Assembly (NCBI GenBank): GCA_950295325.1
Contig: OX485809.1
Coordinates: 28,658,144-28,722,143, forward strand
Length of the DNA stretch: 64,000 nucleotides
Source of the DNA: Polytrichum commune
Taxonomy: Eukaryota; Streptophyta; Polytrichopsida; Polytrichales; Polytrichaceae
Reading direction: 5' to 3'
Each line of letters opens with the position of its first letter. Position 1 is the first letter of the stretch. Below the pieces are notes generated by a model. It saw nothing but the letters and a program-made list of their open reading frames with translations. It was not told the origin of the DNA and searched no databases. Position numbers and translations under genes: made by a program. Positions 1-11,973 of this stretch are shown one piece after another.

Positions 1-16
1 CTGCAAAAAAAACTTA

Positions 17-136
17 TGGTGGTATGAGATACAAGGGTCCATCAAGAGCTATATAAAATCTTGTGAGATTTGCCAATGCAATAAAACTCATGCTCTGAAG
101 CTAATCGGCCTATTACGACCATTGGAGATTCCCAAA
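17..136 (+). pseudogene. Ty3/gypsy integrase zinc-binding (H2C2) fragment
   Basis: Read from position 17, the plus strand gives about 40 codons ending at TGA 137-139. They contain WWYEIQGSIKSYIKSCEICQ followed by CNKTHALKLIGLLRPLEIPK. This matches the integrase H2C2 zinc-binding domain of Ty3/gypsy polyproteins (the usual form has W-P-x-M, a V-x-x-C-x-x-C-Q-x-x-K core and G-L-L-x-P-L-x-I-P). The CxxC pair and the downstream LLRPLEIP are both present. Just after the TGA the same frame keeps a Trp at the position that normally precedes the catalytic core, then degrades. The histidine half of the finger lies outside the window. It is a decayed internal fragment whose element continues to the left; no LTR is visible. 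Confidence 0.7.
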
Positions 137-139
137 TGA

Positions 140-647
140 TCTGGTAGGTGGTTGACATGGAATGTCCGTTGCATATCATTGTACATACTTCCACTTTCAC
201 ATACAACTTTGACCATTTGGATCGATTCAAGAAAAATTTAATTTGGCTAATAATTATGAAAAGTTATCGAAAATCAAAGTAAATATTCCCATTCTCTTTA
301 AGTAAGCACACACAATCCCTTAATGAAGTGTTGAAATGTGATCTTAGGTATTTGTATTTTGAGCACACATTTTAGTCTTATCATAACTCATACGTTGGAC
401 CCATGCCATCCCAACCCCATAGCACCCGTGCCTATGAATAAAGAATCGTGCACCTAGCATTGCTAAGCTTTGGGTCCCTCACCCATTTCAAACAAATAAG
501 ATGTTTGTGTTTCCATAGGGAGCTTGCCGCAACACTAAGACTCGAGCCATCGTTTTTTTGGTAATCACAACATGTAAATTCTCATGTCCGAAGATAAGTG
601 GCGAGTGGAACTTACCAATGTTATGGAGGATGTGCAATCCACATTTC

Positions 648-678
<31 letters not shown>

Positions 679-2303
679 TCCTTTTTCTTACTAATCTCAA
701 TGGATGATTTTATCCCTTGACTAAGTGCACAACTTTGTAATTTTTATTTTTTAAATGTTAACTATTCTAGGATGAATGATGAACATCCTTAAAATAAACT
801 ATATTACAATCATTAAAATAAAAGCCTAATCTTTGCTTTCATTACAATTTGTTAGAACTTTCTGACAAGTGTTTAAAAATATATAGTGATTAAAAAGAAA
901 GAAAATACCCTCCTGCTAAGGAAATAAAAAATCCTACCCTCTAAACCCCCCGAAAAAGAAAAAGAAAAAGAACCCAAGCCTAACCTGGCCTCCAACCAAC
1001 CTAGCCCCTAGCCCCAACCTAGGCCCCGCCCTAGCCTTTACCGCTCTACATTACCTCCATATGCACCCGGGTATCTTCCAGCGCAGAATCCGGGTATCTT
1101 CCAGCGCAAGACCCGGGTATCTGTTGCCTCCCTTGCAATGGCCTCCCAACTCCTATTGCACGTGGCACTGTAGCCCACCTCCCCTGTACACGTTCTTCCA
1201 TAAGCCAACCCTGAAGACCCACGTGGCACTAGTCAGACGGGCTCTCCTCCTTTTTCAAGTAGCTTAGAAGAACGGGGAACGGCCAATGACCATGGCTACT
1301 CAATACACTAGGAGTGGAATGATTCTTGTTTGGACCCAAATGGTTAATTGCAAAAGTGGTGGTTTGAACACGATAGGTTAGATGCAAGGGTAGGTTAGAT
1401 GTTGTGATTGGTCGGAGGGAGTGATTGGCTGGATAAATCATGTTTCACATCACTTGGGACCACTTTTTTGGGTGTCATTGGTGCCCTCCACTTGCCTAAT
1501 GATGGGCCCAACTAGTGGATGACTCCCACCAATATGCAAGACTTTTCCAACGAACGGTTGAAACTAACACATGTGACATCCAATCTCTGGCTTGAAGTGA
1601 CGGAAAAGCCCTCCATACTTGTTGGGAGTTGTCCGTTGGTTGTGCCCACCATCAGGTGTGTGGCAAGGTATGAGTTAACCGTTTTATCTGTGTTTGTGTA
1701 CAAGATTATGATAAGTTGATGCTCAAATGAGGGAGATTCTACTATACAAGTAGGGGGTTGTTACTTACTTGCCTCTTTGGGAAAACATGAATGATTTTCT
1801 TTCCGGGGAATACAATCACAAAACAACTTGCATTCTTTCTTGTGTTCCGTGCTTCATTACAAATGACATTTGCTTCTCTTTTTAAATCCCTAAACTTGCA
1901 TGAATGTTGAACTTGTATAATATGTCATGTATTGCATTCTGCACTAACCTTAATTCATCCACTCTTTGGTCAAGCATATATTACACTTGTAGAGACAATC
2001 CAAGTCAATTTACTAATACCTACAAGTATTTTTTTAAAAGAAAAATGAAAGTAAACATAAAATAAAAAAATAGAATTAGGCTAAACTAGGCTGAAAAAAA
2101 TTGTGCTAAATGCCCAAAATTTACCACCTCCAACCAAATAGTCCTATCATGTATACTAGATGTGATTGATGATCACCATTGAAGGTAATCAATGTTTTAG
2201 TTTTTAGGCATTGTATACATAAACTATGAATCTTAACTATGTGTTGATGATAGGTGTGTCGAAAATTGACCCTAGGCTCTCATTGTCAAGCCATGTTCAC
2301 TTC
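140..2303. other. Spacer without a recognisable gene
   Basis: AT-rich sequence with short unconvincing ORFs. It contains a (TA)n run at 652-678, a C-rich stretch at about 955-1035 built of CCTAGCCCC-like words, and two and a half copies of a 23-bp tandem unit at 1065-1128 (core CCGGGTATCTTCCAGCGCA). I see no gene or RNA gene. Confidence 0.5.
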
Positions 2304-3291
2304 TAGAGTCCGGGGAGGATTTTGGGCAGAATCGGTTAAAATGCTAGCATTTTCAAGTCTTACCAGTTACATGATGTGCAACATATTCAATGTTGTGACA
2401 AATTGGACCTCTTTATCATAATAACGAGGTAATTCATGAAAACACACAATAGATATTTTGCCACATATACAGAATAATTTGTCTTTCAAACGTCTTTACA
2501 AATATGCATATTTCTCTCATGAAATTGATGTGGACTTGGAGAAGGAATCAATAGTCCATGATGTTGGTGAATAATAATTGCAAAAGAGACAGAAGCTAAT
2601 GAGTCTCTTGATTAGGTTTTGAGATAGAGAACCTAGTTCCCTTCGTTCCCATGTTTTAACATCATCTCACATTAAATTATCCACATTTCATTTGTGAAAG
2701 ATACATACTATTCGTTATGTCTCAAATTAATATATGGACCACAACAACATGGTCTAATGTTTGGGTCGTCCTACCTAAACCATCTTGATATGAGTTCTTA
2801 ATTTGGTGCTTGATATGAACACCCGCTTCAAAGTATTTGCATCTTACAACATTCTCCAATATCTGTGTGATTTTATCCATGTTCTTATATTTGTAACTGT
2901 CTCAAAATGCCGAAAAAGTCCCAAATTAACGAATATAATGATATATTAGTTCAATATTAACTATGTACTTATACGTGTGTGGGACATGTTATATATACAT
3001 TTATAACCTCTATAATATGACATTTTGGGGGTTCAAAAGTGTCGTATTAGCAATGTCATAGTTGTATCATAGAGGTAGATTTCAACTAGAAGGTTTCGTT
3101 TACAAAATTTGTGTCATTATATCGAGGTTGTCGTTTATCAAGTGTCGTATTAGAGACGTAGGATTGTATTCCATAGATTCCTCTTAAACAATTAGTATTT
3201 TTTGTGAAGTCTTGAACTTCAACCCGGTAATTGTGGATTTGAATTGATTCACGTGTAACTCGCGGCCGTGGCCGACTCTCCTTGTTCATTG
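2304..3291 (-). mobile_element. hAT-family nonautonomous element, 988 bp, 8-bp TSD
   Basis: Flanked by a perfect 8-bp direct repeat TTCACTTC at 2296-2303 and 3292-3299. The left end TAGAGTCCGGGGAG and the reverse complement of the right end, CAATGAACAAGGAG, match the ends of the 226-bp copies at 7191, 7574, 8040 and 53481 and of the transposase-bearing hATs at 39134 and 54633. Inside both ends is the family signature (GGGCAGAATCGGTT on the left, TTGAACTTCAACCCGG on the right). The middle ~770 bp are unrelated to the short copies, so this is either a longer family member or a 226-bp copy carrying an insertion. No ORF. Strand is given relative to the transposase copies. Confidence 0.75.
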
Positions 3292-3309
3292 TTCACTTCT
3301 TGGGTCCGC

Positions 3310-3326
3310 GGGGGGGGGGGGGGGGG
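3310..3326. repeat. Poly-G run, 17 G
   Basis: Seventeen uninterrupted G residues about 20 bp right of the hAT element at 2304-3291. It is one of several long mononucleotide G/C runs in the window (also 5731, 6163, 8661, 38390 and 52818). Exact length could be uncertain because such runs sequence poorly. Confidence 0.9.
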
Positions 3327-4789
3327 TGCATCAAATGAAATGAAATTGATTTTGAAGTCAAGGAAGCGGAAAAGGCTAATGGGACTAAAAGTACATCATG
3401 ATGGTTTCAAACTAGCTAATTCTCTAGAGTGATGGAGTGCGGTAGCCTCTGTGAGATAGAGGCTAATGTCAACTTGATGGTCTAATTAAAAGAAATACTT
3501 GAGGCTCCCTAGAACTACATCCTCAAATAGTGATGGAATCTCATCTCTAATTGGGTTATAGGGGAATTTCCAACACAAAATATGCCTCATTTTCAACTGC
3601 ATCATAGGAGGAAAAATGGCATAGTCTAGTATCTCTGTAGATAGGGATAGTCATCCATTGTCCAATTTCAATTGCAAGTCTATGGTTCAAGTTGCGGTAG
3701 GCAACAATGATCTTGTGTTGAGGTGGAGGTAATCTAGCTTCTTCCCTAAGAGATAAAGAGTTTCACTCTTTTGCAAGAAATACCTCCTTAATATCATCAT
3801 ATATATATATATATTTATATTTAAGTGGTTGGGTTTTCATGGGTTTCCTAGTAAGATATACTCATGATGTCTTCCATATGGTTGTCAATGTGTGCCATGT
3901 GTTAAAACCTTGTGTCAGGAAAGTGAGGTTGCTTTATCGGCTAACTAAGAGGGGGGTAGATGGGCAAGTTGTTGTTGAAAGTCCGTAATGACCTTGAGAG
4001 CATATAATTCTATGGGAAGGATCCGACCAATAAAATATGATAAGGAGTCAAAGAATGCACTTCGATGTGAGTCATCATATGCATCTTCCTGCCATCTTCA
4101 AAAACATTCTAATGTAGCCCATACAATACCACATGGGTGTACAAAAGAGGAGTTTGGCTTACAAAATATACATATGAGAGGGGTTTTGTTCCACTTAGTA
4201 TTGTACAAAGACATAAGGTACCATAAATTTTTGGGGAGAGTAAGTACTTAGTATACTCTAAGGGCCTCCTTAAGGTTTCTCACATGAGGAGTTTAGTTCA
4301 TTCATATAGACATGATAGCCCCCAAAAGTTTGTAAATATTAATCTACAAAGCAAATACTTATCATCCCATGCAATCATGCTTTATTGACTTTGTCAATAC
4401 ATAGATTTATAAGCATGTATTCAAGGAGTGCCAAGGAAAACTCCAATTGATTGTATTTTTGTATTCATACTTGAGACAATTTAAGTAGAAAGAGTTCAAA
4501 CTTGACACAGACAAACACACACACACATGAAAATATTATGTAGTGTAAGATTTTTGTGAAGTCTTCTTTTTTGTCTTTGCAAAATTTATATACATGAGGT
4601 TTAAATAAGGGTTCCTGCCCTTCCCACATGTATATAGCTCTGACTCTCAAAAATTAAAGTGCCCCCCCACTCCCCATTGGTTCACTCTACGCAAAATCAT
4701 TACGGGTATATTCCTTACTTTATGGTTCGAATAAAAGCATTTCAACACATGAAGGCCATGCCACAATAATAGTCATATGAACTCTTAAA
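3327..4789. other. Spacer without a recognisable gene
   Basis: AT-rich spacer with a short AT run near 3797-3815. The 87-codon reading frame at 3988-4251 has no recognisable motif and codon use no different from the surrounding spacer, so I do not call it a gene. Confidence 0.4.
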
Positions 4790-5345
4790 TTGGTTTAGAG
4801 AGCAAGCATGATCAAATATACAGAAAAATGCTCTAGAATAGTAAAACCATTATGATGTTTTTGGTCAAACATCTAAAAATAATAGCAAAGTGTTGTTTAA
4901 ATTGGATTCTTTTTCATGGTGCCCTCTATTGTTGGGTTGGGCATTCAAATATAGAATATAAAGATGAGGTCTTCAAAAATTGTCATTAAAAATACTATTC
5001 AAAAGGTAATGGCTATATATGGTTTGGGCGTAAATTTCATGACCTTAAATACTTTGAAGTTGGAATTTTTTCATATTCCTTGAATTCGTTATAAACTTAA
5101 GGGCACCATTACAAAAATTTGTAGAAAAACATAAATTTAATGTATTTTTATCATGTTTCAAACACATTTTAAACAACTATGTTATCAATATATCTACTTG
5201 CACCGTCTTTTAAAGTATGTACACTTTCCCTGGAGAAAAACTTGTTAACATAAATCAATTAACATAAAGCTTTGTAGATCAATGTGTTTCTCAAATTTTT
5301 ATGATTTTTGCTTCACAAAATTCAAAGTTAATGTATAGTTTTGAA
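4790..5345 (-). repeat. Dispersed repeat R, inverted copy
   Basis: Read in reverse, this segment matches 58695-59300 over its length and 57725-58060 over part. Shared blocks include the reverse complement of CAACTTCAAAATATTTAAG, the block TGCAATTTAAACAACACTTT (59184 region), and a stretch around TAACTTTGAATTTTGTGA. The copies are diverged and AT-rich. No terminal repeats or coding domain could be recognised, so the class is unknown. Confidence 0.6.
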
Positions 5346-5714
5346 TCACTTTCACTTAACCTATGTAGGGTAACGGAGTTGTGTACATAACCATACTTGC
5401 ACCCTTTAGTAGGAGGGCCACTTTAATGTCAATGTTCCAATATGAGGAAAAGTGCAAAATAACCCAGAGATAATAACTAAGAAGGCACTTGTTAACAAAT
5501 GTGAGAGTCTTCCTTCAAATATCTAAACAACCTAAGTGGTCATGTTAGTACATAATGGTCAAAGATAGCCTTGAGATAGGGTAGACCAAAAAAAATAAAA
5601 AATAAAAAATCGTCTATGCCTCAAGTGCAAAGGGGAAGTCTTTGAGTAGTCTTCTTGAAGAAGGTTACTCTCTTACATGTGTGCACACAACCGCAAGCAT
5701 CTAGGTGTTGGGGT

Positions 5715-6176
5715 GACTTGTGTAACCACAGGGGGGGGGGGGGGGTCACTCCATTGTCAAGTTGAACACCACGTGCGACCAAAAAAAACTTCTTTTGGTA
5801 AGTTGCACCACCAAAATGGGTCAAAATTTTATCAATTTTTTTCATGAGTAGATATACACAGTACCTATGACATAGTTAAAAGTGGTAACTAAATTTGATG
5901 ATTTGTTTTTTTCATAAAACATACCGTTTCTAACTAGAATGACACAAAATTGAACTAAAACAATTACTAAAAAAAATAAAGATGACTAAAAATTTCAAAA
6001 AAATATACAAAAGATACTATCAATGGTTATGTGTATGTAGAAAAAATATCATAAATTTTAAAATTATATATGGCATGTAATATAGGGGTAGCAAACTTTG
6101 TCCGCATGTGGTGTCAACTTGACAATGAAGTGACCTCCCCGTGTGTGTAACCCACTTGACAACCCCCCCCCCCCCC
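5715..6176. repeat. MITE-like inverted repeat with poly-G/poly-C at its ends
   Basis: The segment after the 15-G run (5731-5745), beginning TCACTCCATTGTCAAGTTG, recurs as its reverse complement at about 6101-6140 (…CAACTTGACAATGAAGTGAC), giving arms of roughly 60 bp round a 330-bp AT-rich core. The arms share GTGTAACC-like sequence and CCACGTGCG/CGCATGTGG. The right arm is bounded by a 14-C run at 6163-6176. In the second arm the site of the first arm's G run is only four G, so the run seems to have expanded after duplication. No clear target duplication was found. Confidence 0.5.
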
Positions 6177-6871
6177 TATGTATTTAATTAAGAAATTAAA
6201 GAACATGCACTTTCGATAACCATAACAAAATAAGGGTAGATCTAATTTTCAATCCAATTATTGCAGATGTTTTATTATGGATTTGCTAATGCACCACAAG
6301 TTTTGTTGTGTAAATCTAATGGGTAGAAGTTGGAGACCTTGAAGAAAACCAAATAACACCCACAATCTAAACCTCAATTTTTTTGGAGTTTTCCATTACA
6401 CTATTTTATAAACCTCGATTTTTATTGTACCTAAAAGGAAGGATGTTGCTCATGATTTTAAGATCACATCAATATGGCATGAATATTTAGTGATTTCATG
6501 ATTTGTTTATAATCGATTTAGAATCATTAAGCTTCAAGAACTTGTGATACATATATGCAATAAAATCACGGTCCAATCTTTCATGATTGTCTTAAGAAAA
6601 AGCTATGCACTTTGAGGTAAGAAAAAGAATCCATACAAAATTGACAATTGTCAAAATGAGTTCACATTACTATATGTAGTAATTGATCAACGAAGGGAAA
6701 GTTTGTTCATTCTTGACTTTAAAAATCTATTGTGAACAACCATCTTATCATATGGGAACGGGATTATCGCCACTCACAATAAAACCTCACCAGTAATACG
6801 GATGATACCTATAATCATGACCATGCTAGTACCTTTCTTATGGACGAAATTGCAAGTAACCAATGAACTAA
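6177..6871. other. Spacer without a recognisable gene
   Basis: AT-rich DNA; no ORF over 60 codons, repeat or RNA gene that I can recognise. Confidence 0.4.
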
Positions 6872-6935
6872 GGGCCGGTTTACACTATGGACCAGGAAGT
6901 CGTCCCATGACTCTGTAAGAGCACTGATTAGCTGT
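6872..6935 (+). mobile_element. Left end of a PIF/Harbinger-type MITE (truncated)
   Basis: After a TAA (6869-6871) comes GGGCCGGTTTACACTATGGA, which aligns with the left end of the 556-bp MITE at 56679-57234 and with the reverse complement of that element's right end (GGGCCGGTTTACAC). About 60 bp are alignable (…ACCAGGAAGTCGTCCCATGAC against ACCACGACGTCATCCCA). I could not find a matching right end nearby, so this is probably a broken copy. Confidence 0.5.
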
Positions 6936-7190
6936 AGACCATGTTTAACATTTGTGGACATTCAACTTCTGCTGCCGGACTTCGCAATAACTGGGCATGG
7001 CCTTCCCTGTTCTGCATCGTTGATTACCTAATTAAGCAGCCTTACGACTTCTGGAAGATCAACCTGCTTGCCATAGTACAGCGTGATTTAGCTGGCCTTC
7101 ATTTGAGGAACAACAAATGAATTCTTCTTCACTTGCATCCACAATGTTTCGTACATCAGCAGCGTGCACAAACATTCTGGCAGTCTAGAG

Positions 7191-7416
7191 CAGTGCCGCC
7201 GGGAAGTTTTTGGGCATAGTCGGTCATGATCCTAGTGATTCTAAATCCAGCCGGTTACATGTGGACATCTTCTGGTTTTGCTTTCATTCATTTGAGGTAT
7301 ATTCTATAGATTCCTCTAACATGATCGGTAATTCTCCTGAAGCCGTGAACTTCAACCGGTTATTTCTCAACTCAACCGGTTCATCTTAACTAACTGCCGG
7401 TTCTCCCTGGACATAG
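7191..7416 (-). mobile_element. 226-bp hAT MITE, copy B, 8-bp TSD
   Basis: Perfect 8-bp duplication GTCTAGAG at 7183-7190 and 7417-7424. The left end is CAGTGCCGCCGGGAAG and the right end …CTCCCTGGACATAG. The body carries several AACCGGTT motifs and the blocks TTTTTGGGCAT, CCGGTTACATGT and GAACTTCAACCGGTTATTTC shared with copies at 7574, 8040, 9013 and 53481. Its length is exactly that of the copy at 8040. There is no ORF; mobilisation would need a transposase like those at 39134 and 54633, which have related ends. Confidence 0.85.
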
Positions 7417-7573
7417 GTCTAGAGTGTTGAAGGGTTGGAAGATGCGACATGTGCTTCTCGTGACTTGGGTTATGTACCAGGAGGCATTCCCATCCAATTA
7501 AAGTTATGAAAAGTACAGACTCTTCGGTGGATGCGAACTAAAAGAGATGTTGACGAGGAGGAAGTGGCAGATA

Positions 7574-7795
7574 CAATGAACCAGGAGAACCGTCCACTAG
7601 TTACAGATGAACTAGTTGAGTTTGAGAAATGACCAGTTGAAGTTGGAGACTTCAGGAAAATCATTGAAGAGGAATATATAGAATATACCTGAAAGTAATA
7701 ACAATTAACTGAAAGATCACAAGATCACGTAAACCGGTTGGACTTGGAAACACTAGGATTTTGACCAATGATGCCCAAAAATCTCCCCGACACTG
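7574..7795 (+). mobile_element. 222-bp hAT MITE, copy C, imperfect 8-bp TSD
   Basis: Same family in the opposite orientation to copy B. It begins CAATGAACCAGGAGAACCG and ends CCCAAAAATCTCCCCGACACTG. Flanks GGCAGATA (7566-7573) and GACAGCTA (7796-7803) agree at 6 of 8 positions, as for an old target duplication. It lies only 157 bp from copy B and 244 bp from copy D. Confidence 0.75.
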
Positions 7796-8039
7796 GACAG
7801 CTATTCCTACCAAGTCTGGCATCGTCAAACACAGTGCCTCTTGCTCTCAACCCTGGGTCAATCTGGAGGACAAGGGTGGATCTCGCAGGCCATACTAACG
7901 AATCACAAAACTAGTTATGTTCTGGACAGGCAGTGGCTCCCCAAACGGCTGTTGCACCGAGGAGATGACATTGTATCGTGTTGGAAGTCTGCAACTACTC
8001 ACACAAAAAGAAAACTGGGGAATCAATGCTTACCTGCAG

Positions 8040-8265
8040 CAGTGATCGGGGAGATTTTTGGGCATAATCGGTTGAGATCCTAGTGTTTGCAAGTCCAACC
8101 GGTTACATGTTGACATTCTTCGGTTTTCCTTTATTAAATTGGGGTATATTCTATAAATTCCTCTAAACTGATCGGTAAGTTTCCTGCAGTCTTGAACTTC
8201 AACCGGTTATTTCTCAAACTCAACCGGTTCATCTGTAACAAACTGCCGGTTCTCCCTGATCATAG
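8040..8265 (-). mobile_element. 226-bp hAT MITE, copy D, perfect 8-bp TSD
   Basis: Perfect 8-bp duplication ACCTGCAG at 8032-8039 and 8266-8273. The terminal inverted repeat is CAGTGATCGGGGAG against CTATGATCAGGGAG. The interior is close to copy B. Ends starting with CA, 8-bp duplications and a short imperfect TIR are the hallmarks of hAT elements. Confidence 0.88.
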
Positions 8266-8660
8266 ACCTGCAGTGTCTGCCAATCCACACATTGAAGACA
8301 ATGTGTCGAATGGGTTGTAAATCCAAGCAATGGGTGTCCATGTATGGCACATGCATGTGAATAAAAGTTCAATCACATGTGATCATTCTTGGCATAATAC
8401 TACTAAAATTCCATTCTCACGGTCCATAGTCACGACTCCCAATCATCGAGATGGAATTTCCTTAACATCCTCCGGCCTGCCAATTTGAACGACGTTCACT
8501 CTGAGATGACTCACTGTTGTTCGTATAACATCATGCTGCCACTCAAATATTCTGCTTGTTGTAATCAAGAATCCTGCTTCAGAAGAAGGTACTGTAAGCA
8601 AACGTGAGCCCCTGCATTCTCCTTGAATGCGATTATCATCACTTCGGAAAATGGTGATTT

Positions 8661-8681
8661 GGGGGGGGGGGGGGGGGGGGG
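8661..8681. repeat. Poly-G run, 21 G
   Basis: Longest mononucleotide run in the window, inside otherwise AT-rich spacer. Assembly length should be treated with caution. Confidence 0.9.
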
Positions 8682-9012
8682 TTATTAACATATTTGGTGT
8701 CACCTGGTGTCACCAACACTAAATGTTAACCCAACATTATTTGTCATTCCTTGTAAATTTTTTGGGGGATTATAGATAAATTACAGTGTTACAATTACTA
8801 TCACTTATCAAGTGATTTTTCATCCAAATTGGAATCGTCCATGACAATATTTCATCACAAGTTGCTGACAAGAGAAGGTAGGGTTTTGGCCAATGCATGT
8901 ACATCCATGACAACATCTGTTCACTTATTCAGAAGAAGTGGCATCCGAAAAGTTACAATAGTGACATAAAATACCATATGACACTAAATATCATATTTAG
9001 TTTAGTGTAGTT

Positions 9013-9200
9013 ACAGTTGAACCAATTGAGTTTGAGAAATAACTGATTGAAGTTCAAGGCTACAGGAAAATAATTGATTATCTTAGAGGAATTTATGGGA
9101 TCTACCCCAAATCAATAAAGAAAATCAAAACATGTAACCGGTTGGGCTTGGAAACATTAGGATCTCGACCAATTATGCCCAAAATCCTCCCTTGACATTG
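9013..9200 (+). mobile_element. hAT MITE, copy E, left end missing
   Basis: From GTTACAGTTGAACC to CCTCCCTTGACATTG the sequence follows the 226-bp family in the same orientation as copy C. The left terminus expected before GTTACAG is absent: instead there is a family-F-like end (GACACTAAATATCATATT then TTTAGTGTAG, 8978-9012). The left end was therefore probably replaced or interrupted. Confidence 0.65.
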
Positions 9201-10570
9201 TCTTGGGCTTCCATATATAGTTAATCAAATTCACTATATTTGTTAATCGGAGACTTTGGAAAGTCTTAAAATAAATGCAAATGGTTTAATATTTGGTCCA
9301 ATTTCTTATTATGATGACATGTATTTGTGCCAAATTGGTTAGTGCCGCCCATGTGAATGGGTTTATTAAGTCACATTGAATATATATATATATATATATA
9401 TTTGTGTTTTGAATGCCTTGTTCTTTATTTGAAAACCATGTCCTAAAGTAGTCTCAAAATCATGAAAAAGTCTCCAATTACCGAACATAGTATGTGAGGG
9501 TACTAAAGAGGTGTGAAATTTGAATGGCACTTAATAATGTCTAGTTCCCACTCCCGTAGCTTGAAAACCATGGTCCTCCAAGCCCTTGTCGTACAAGGGC
9601 TACTCTACACTAGAGCTTGAGGGTCCGTGACCATTGACATCATGAATTTGTCATTAGTCAAATTTTTGGATGAAAAATTGGAGATTGTCTCATTTCACTT
9701 TAAGGTACCCAACACCTTGAGGGCCTAAGGGATCAAGGGAAATTGAATGGAGGGTAAACTTTAGATGGAGTTCTACATGGCAACAAAAGGATAATGTTGC
9801 CTCAGGATATTGCCTCAGGTGTTGGCTTAGAGGTAGACTATGAAGGGTTACAAAGTTGGGAATTGGATGTTGGGGGTTGCTAACCATATTGTTCCGCGCT
9901 TGACGTAATATCCAATTCCAACTAGATAAGCATTTTAGCTATGCATCCACAAGTTTTCATTGGATGTGAAACATGAATCATTGTAAGATAATTAGCAAAT
10001 CCAAATGGTGTTTGTATCCATTTCCTTTATAATTTTGGAGCCCATATGATATTCTTAATCTTTGTCAAAGAGAATGTTATTTTCCGCCACTAAATGAACA
10101 TAAAGCCCCCCCCCTTATTATATTGATTGTTGAGCTTACACTAGTTAACATATATGAGAATGTGATTTAGTCTCTTTTGAACACATGTCTTTCTAGTGTC
10201 CATTCTTAGATCCACACCTAATCTCACACCACCCAAATATAAGTGTCCAATTAAGGAAAGTAATTGAGTGAAGCATGCACACCTTATGCCCCCTTCCCAC
10301 ATGACTTTAGCTAAGAATAAAAGTTGGTTCTAACAAACCGGCCTTCACACCATCGACATTATCTAGTGCCGAGCCTAGTTGGCAAATGATGTGGCATGGC
10401 TTAAAGTGGAGGTTTTAAGTGTCAAGCACCGACCCTCTCATTGGTACCTAAACATGAGGCAAGAATGTAGGACCTTTTAAAGTGTCGCCTCCCGCCCTTG
10501 TCATTGGTTGTTTTTTAGTCTTAACTATGATGACACGACCCAACATTCATTGCTTGGTTGATAAAACAAT
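9201..10570. other. Spacer without a recognisable gene
   Basis: AT-rich, with a (TA)n run at about 9381-9401 and a 7-C run near 10107. No coding sequence or recognisable element. Confidence 0.4.
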
Positions 10571-11973
10571 AGGGGTTGTTACACCACTTTCTTCCCATTC
10601 TCGGAGAATGGAGAATGGGGACGTGGCACGCTCTCCTTGAATGGCGGAGGGCCCATTCTCGGATAATGGAGAATGGAGAAAACTTCTTGTGAGAAGGTTT
10701 TACTGTTTTTCACCTGGGGTCGCTTCTTTCACATGGGGTCGCTTCTTTTTGTTGCGGCGGGGCTATAGGGTCACTTTATACTTGGGGCCGGATTGAGGAC
10801 CGGCCGGAACTCTCAAAATTTGGGCCAATAGGATCGCTCGATAACAACGCATCAATTAGCTAAAATGTGATAGCATTAGGCTAATAATACAACAATTAGG
10901 GTGCTAATCACACATTTAAGATAAAAATGAAACATTGAAGTATTTAATCAAGCACATAGTATGGCTTAGGCTATAGGTTGGTTTAATAAGGCAACAATTA
11001 GTATAAATATGTTAGCAATAGGGTATAACACAACAATTAAGACGCTAATCATACATTTAAGATAAAAATGAAACATTTTAAGTTGTCAATCAATAATTTG
11101 GCGTACATTATTCAATGGGTTAGTCCACTAACACAATAATTAGCACAAATATGGTAGTTAGGCTAATAACACAACAATTAGGATGATAATCACACACTTA
11201 AGATAGAAATGAAATATTTAAGCATTTAATCAAGCATATGGTATGGCTTAGGCTATGGATTAGTCTAATAAGATAACAATAAGTGTAAATATGATAGCAT
11301 TAGGCTAATAATACAACAATTAAGGTGCTAATTATGCACTTAAGACAAAAATGAAACATTTAATCCGTTAATCAAGAATATGGTGTGCCTTCTAAACCAC
11401 GCCCATCGGTGGTCAATCCATTGAACATGGTAGATAAATTTATAAGAGCATTTTGACGCTGGAATAGATTCAAAGGCCCCAATTTAGTCTAGTGGGACCC
11501 AATTTCGATTCGCTAACCACAACCCTATAGATGTCATCCCCCATAGTATTAAGTGTCATGAAACTTAATTGTCGAGAACACCGGGCATTGACCACAGTAA
11601 GTTCTGTGAAACTTAACCCTCAAGACCATCGGGCCCTAAAATCAGGCCTCACCACTTTACATGTGACAAGGTTAGGCCCCAAAAAAGTTCATAAAGTGGG
11701 GCCGGATTGAGGGCTTAATCAGGCCGGTGCTCCGGGCGGCCCCAACCCGTGTATAAAGCCGCCCTTAGTTGATCGAACTTCAAATCCGAGCATGTGAATA
11801 GAGCACAAATTCTTACCACATGCAGGCGGCAATGGTAATTCTCATTCTCCATTCTCCATTCTCCACAGGCCACAGAGGGGTGTCACACCTTTCTCCATGG
11901 AGAAGCTATTCTATTGGCTCCTCTTTTTCCTCATTCTCCATTCTCCATTCTCCGAGGAGGTGTGACAACCCCT
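10571..11973. mobile_element. 1.4-kb TIR element with internal tandem repeats
   Basis: Left end AGGGGTTGTTACACC and the reverse complement of the right end, AGGGGTTGTCACACC, form a clear terminal inverted repeat. It continues as repeated CATTCTCC/GGAGAATG words on both sides. Flanks read AAT on both sides, which can also be read as TA if the TIR starts one base later, so the superfamily (PIF/Harbinger or Tc1/mariner type) is unsettled. There is no transposase. Interior: four diverged tandem copies of a ~140-bp unit (10869-11395) and a direct repeat of GGGGCCGGATTGAGG near 10775 and 11700. Confidence 0.7.
10869..11395. repeat. Four diverged ~140-bp tandem copies
   Basis: Each unit contains TAGCATTAGGCTAATAA, ACAACAATTAGG, TAAGATAAAAATGAAACATT and TTTAATCAAGCA in the same order. 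Spacing between units is about 133-150 bp. It lies inside the 10571-11973 element. Confidence 0.7.

Noticed and set aside
3988-4251. 87-codon plus-strand ORF
   Set aside because: No motif, no splice or promoter context; likely chance.
10571-11973. CRISPR-like spacing of repeats in the 140-bp array
   Set aside because: Repeats are long, diverged and in plant nuclear DNA inside a TIR element; not a CRISPR array.
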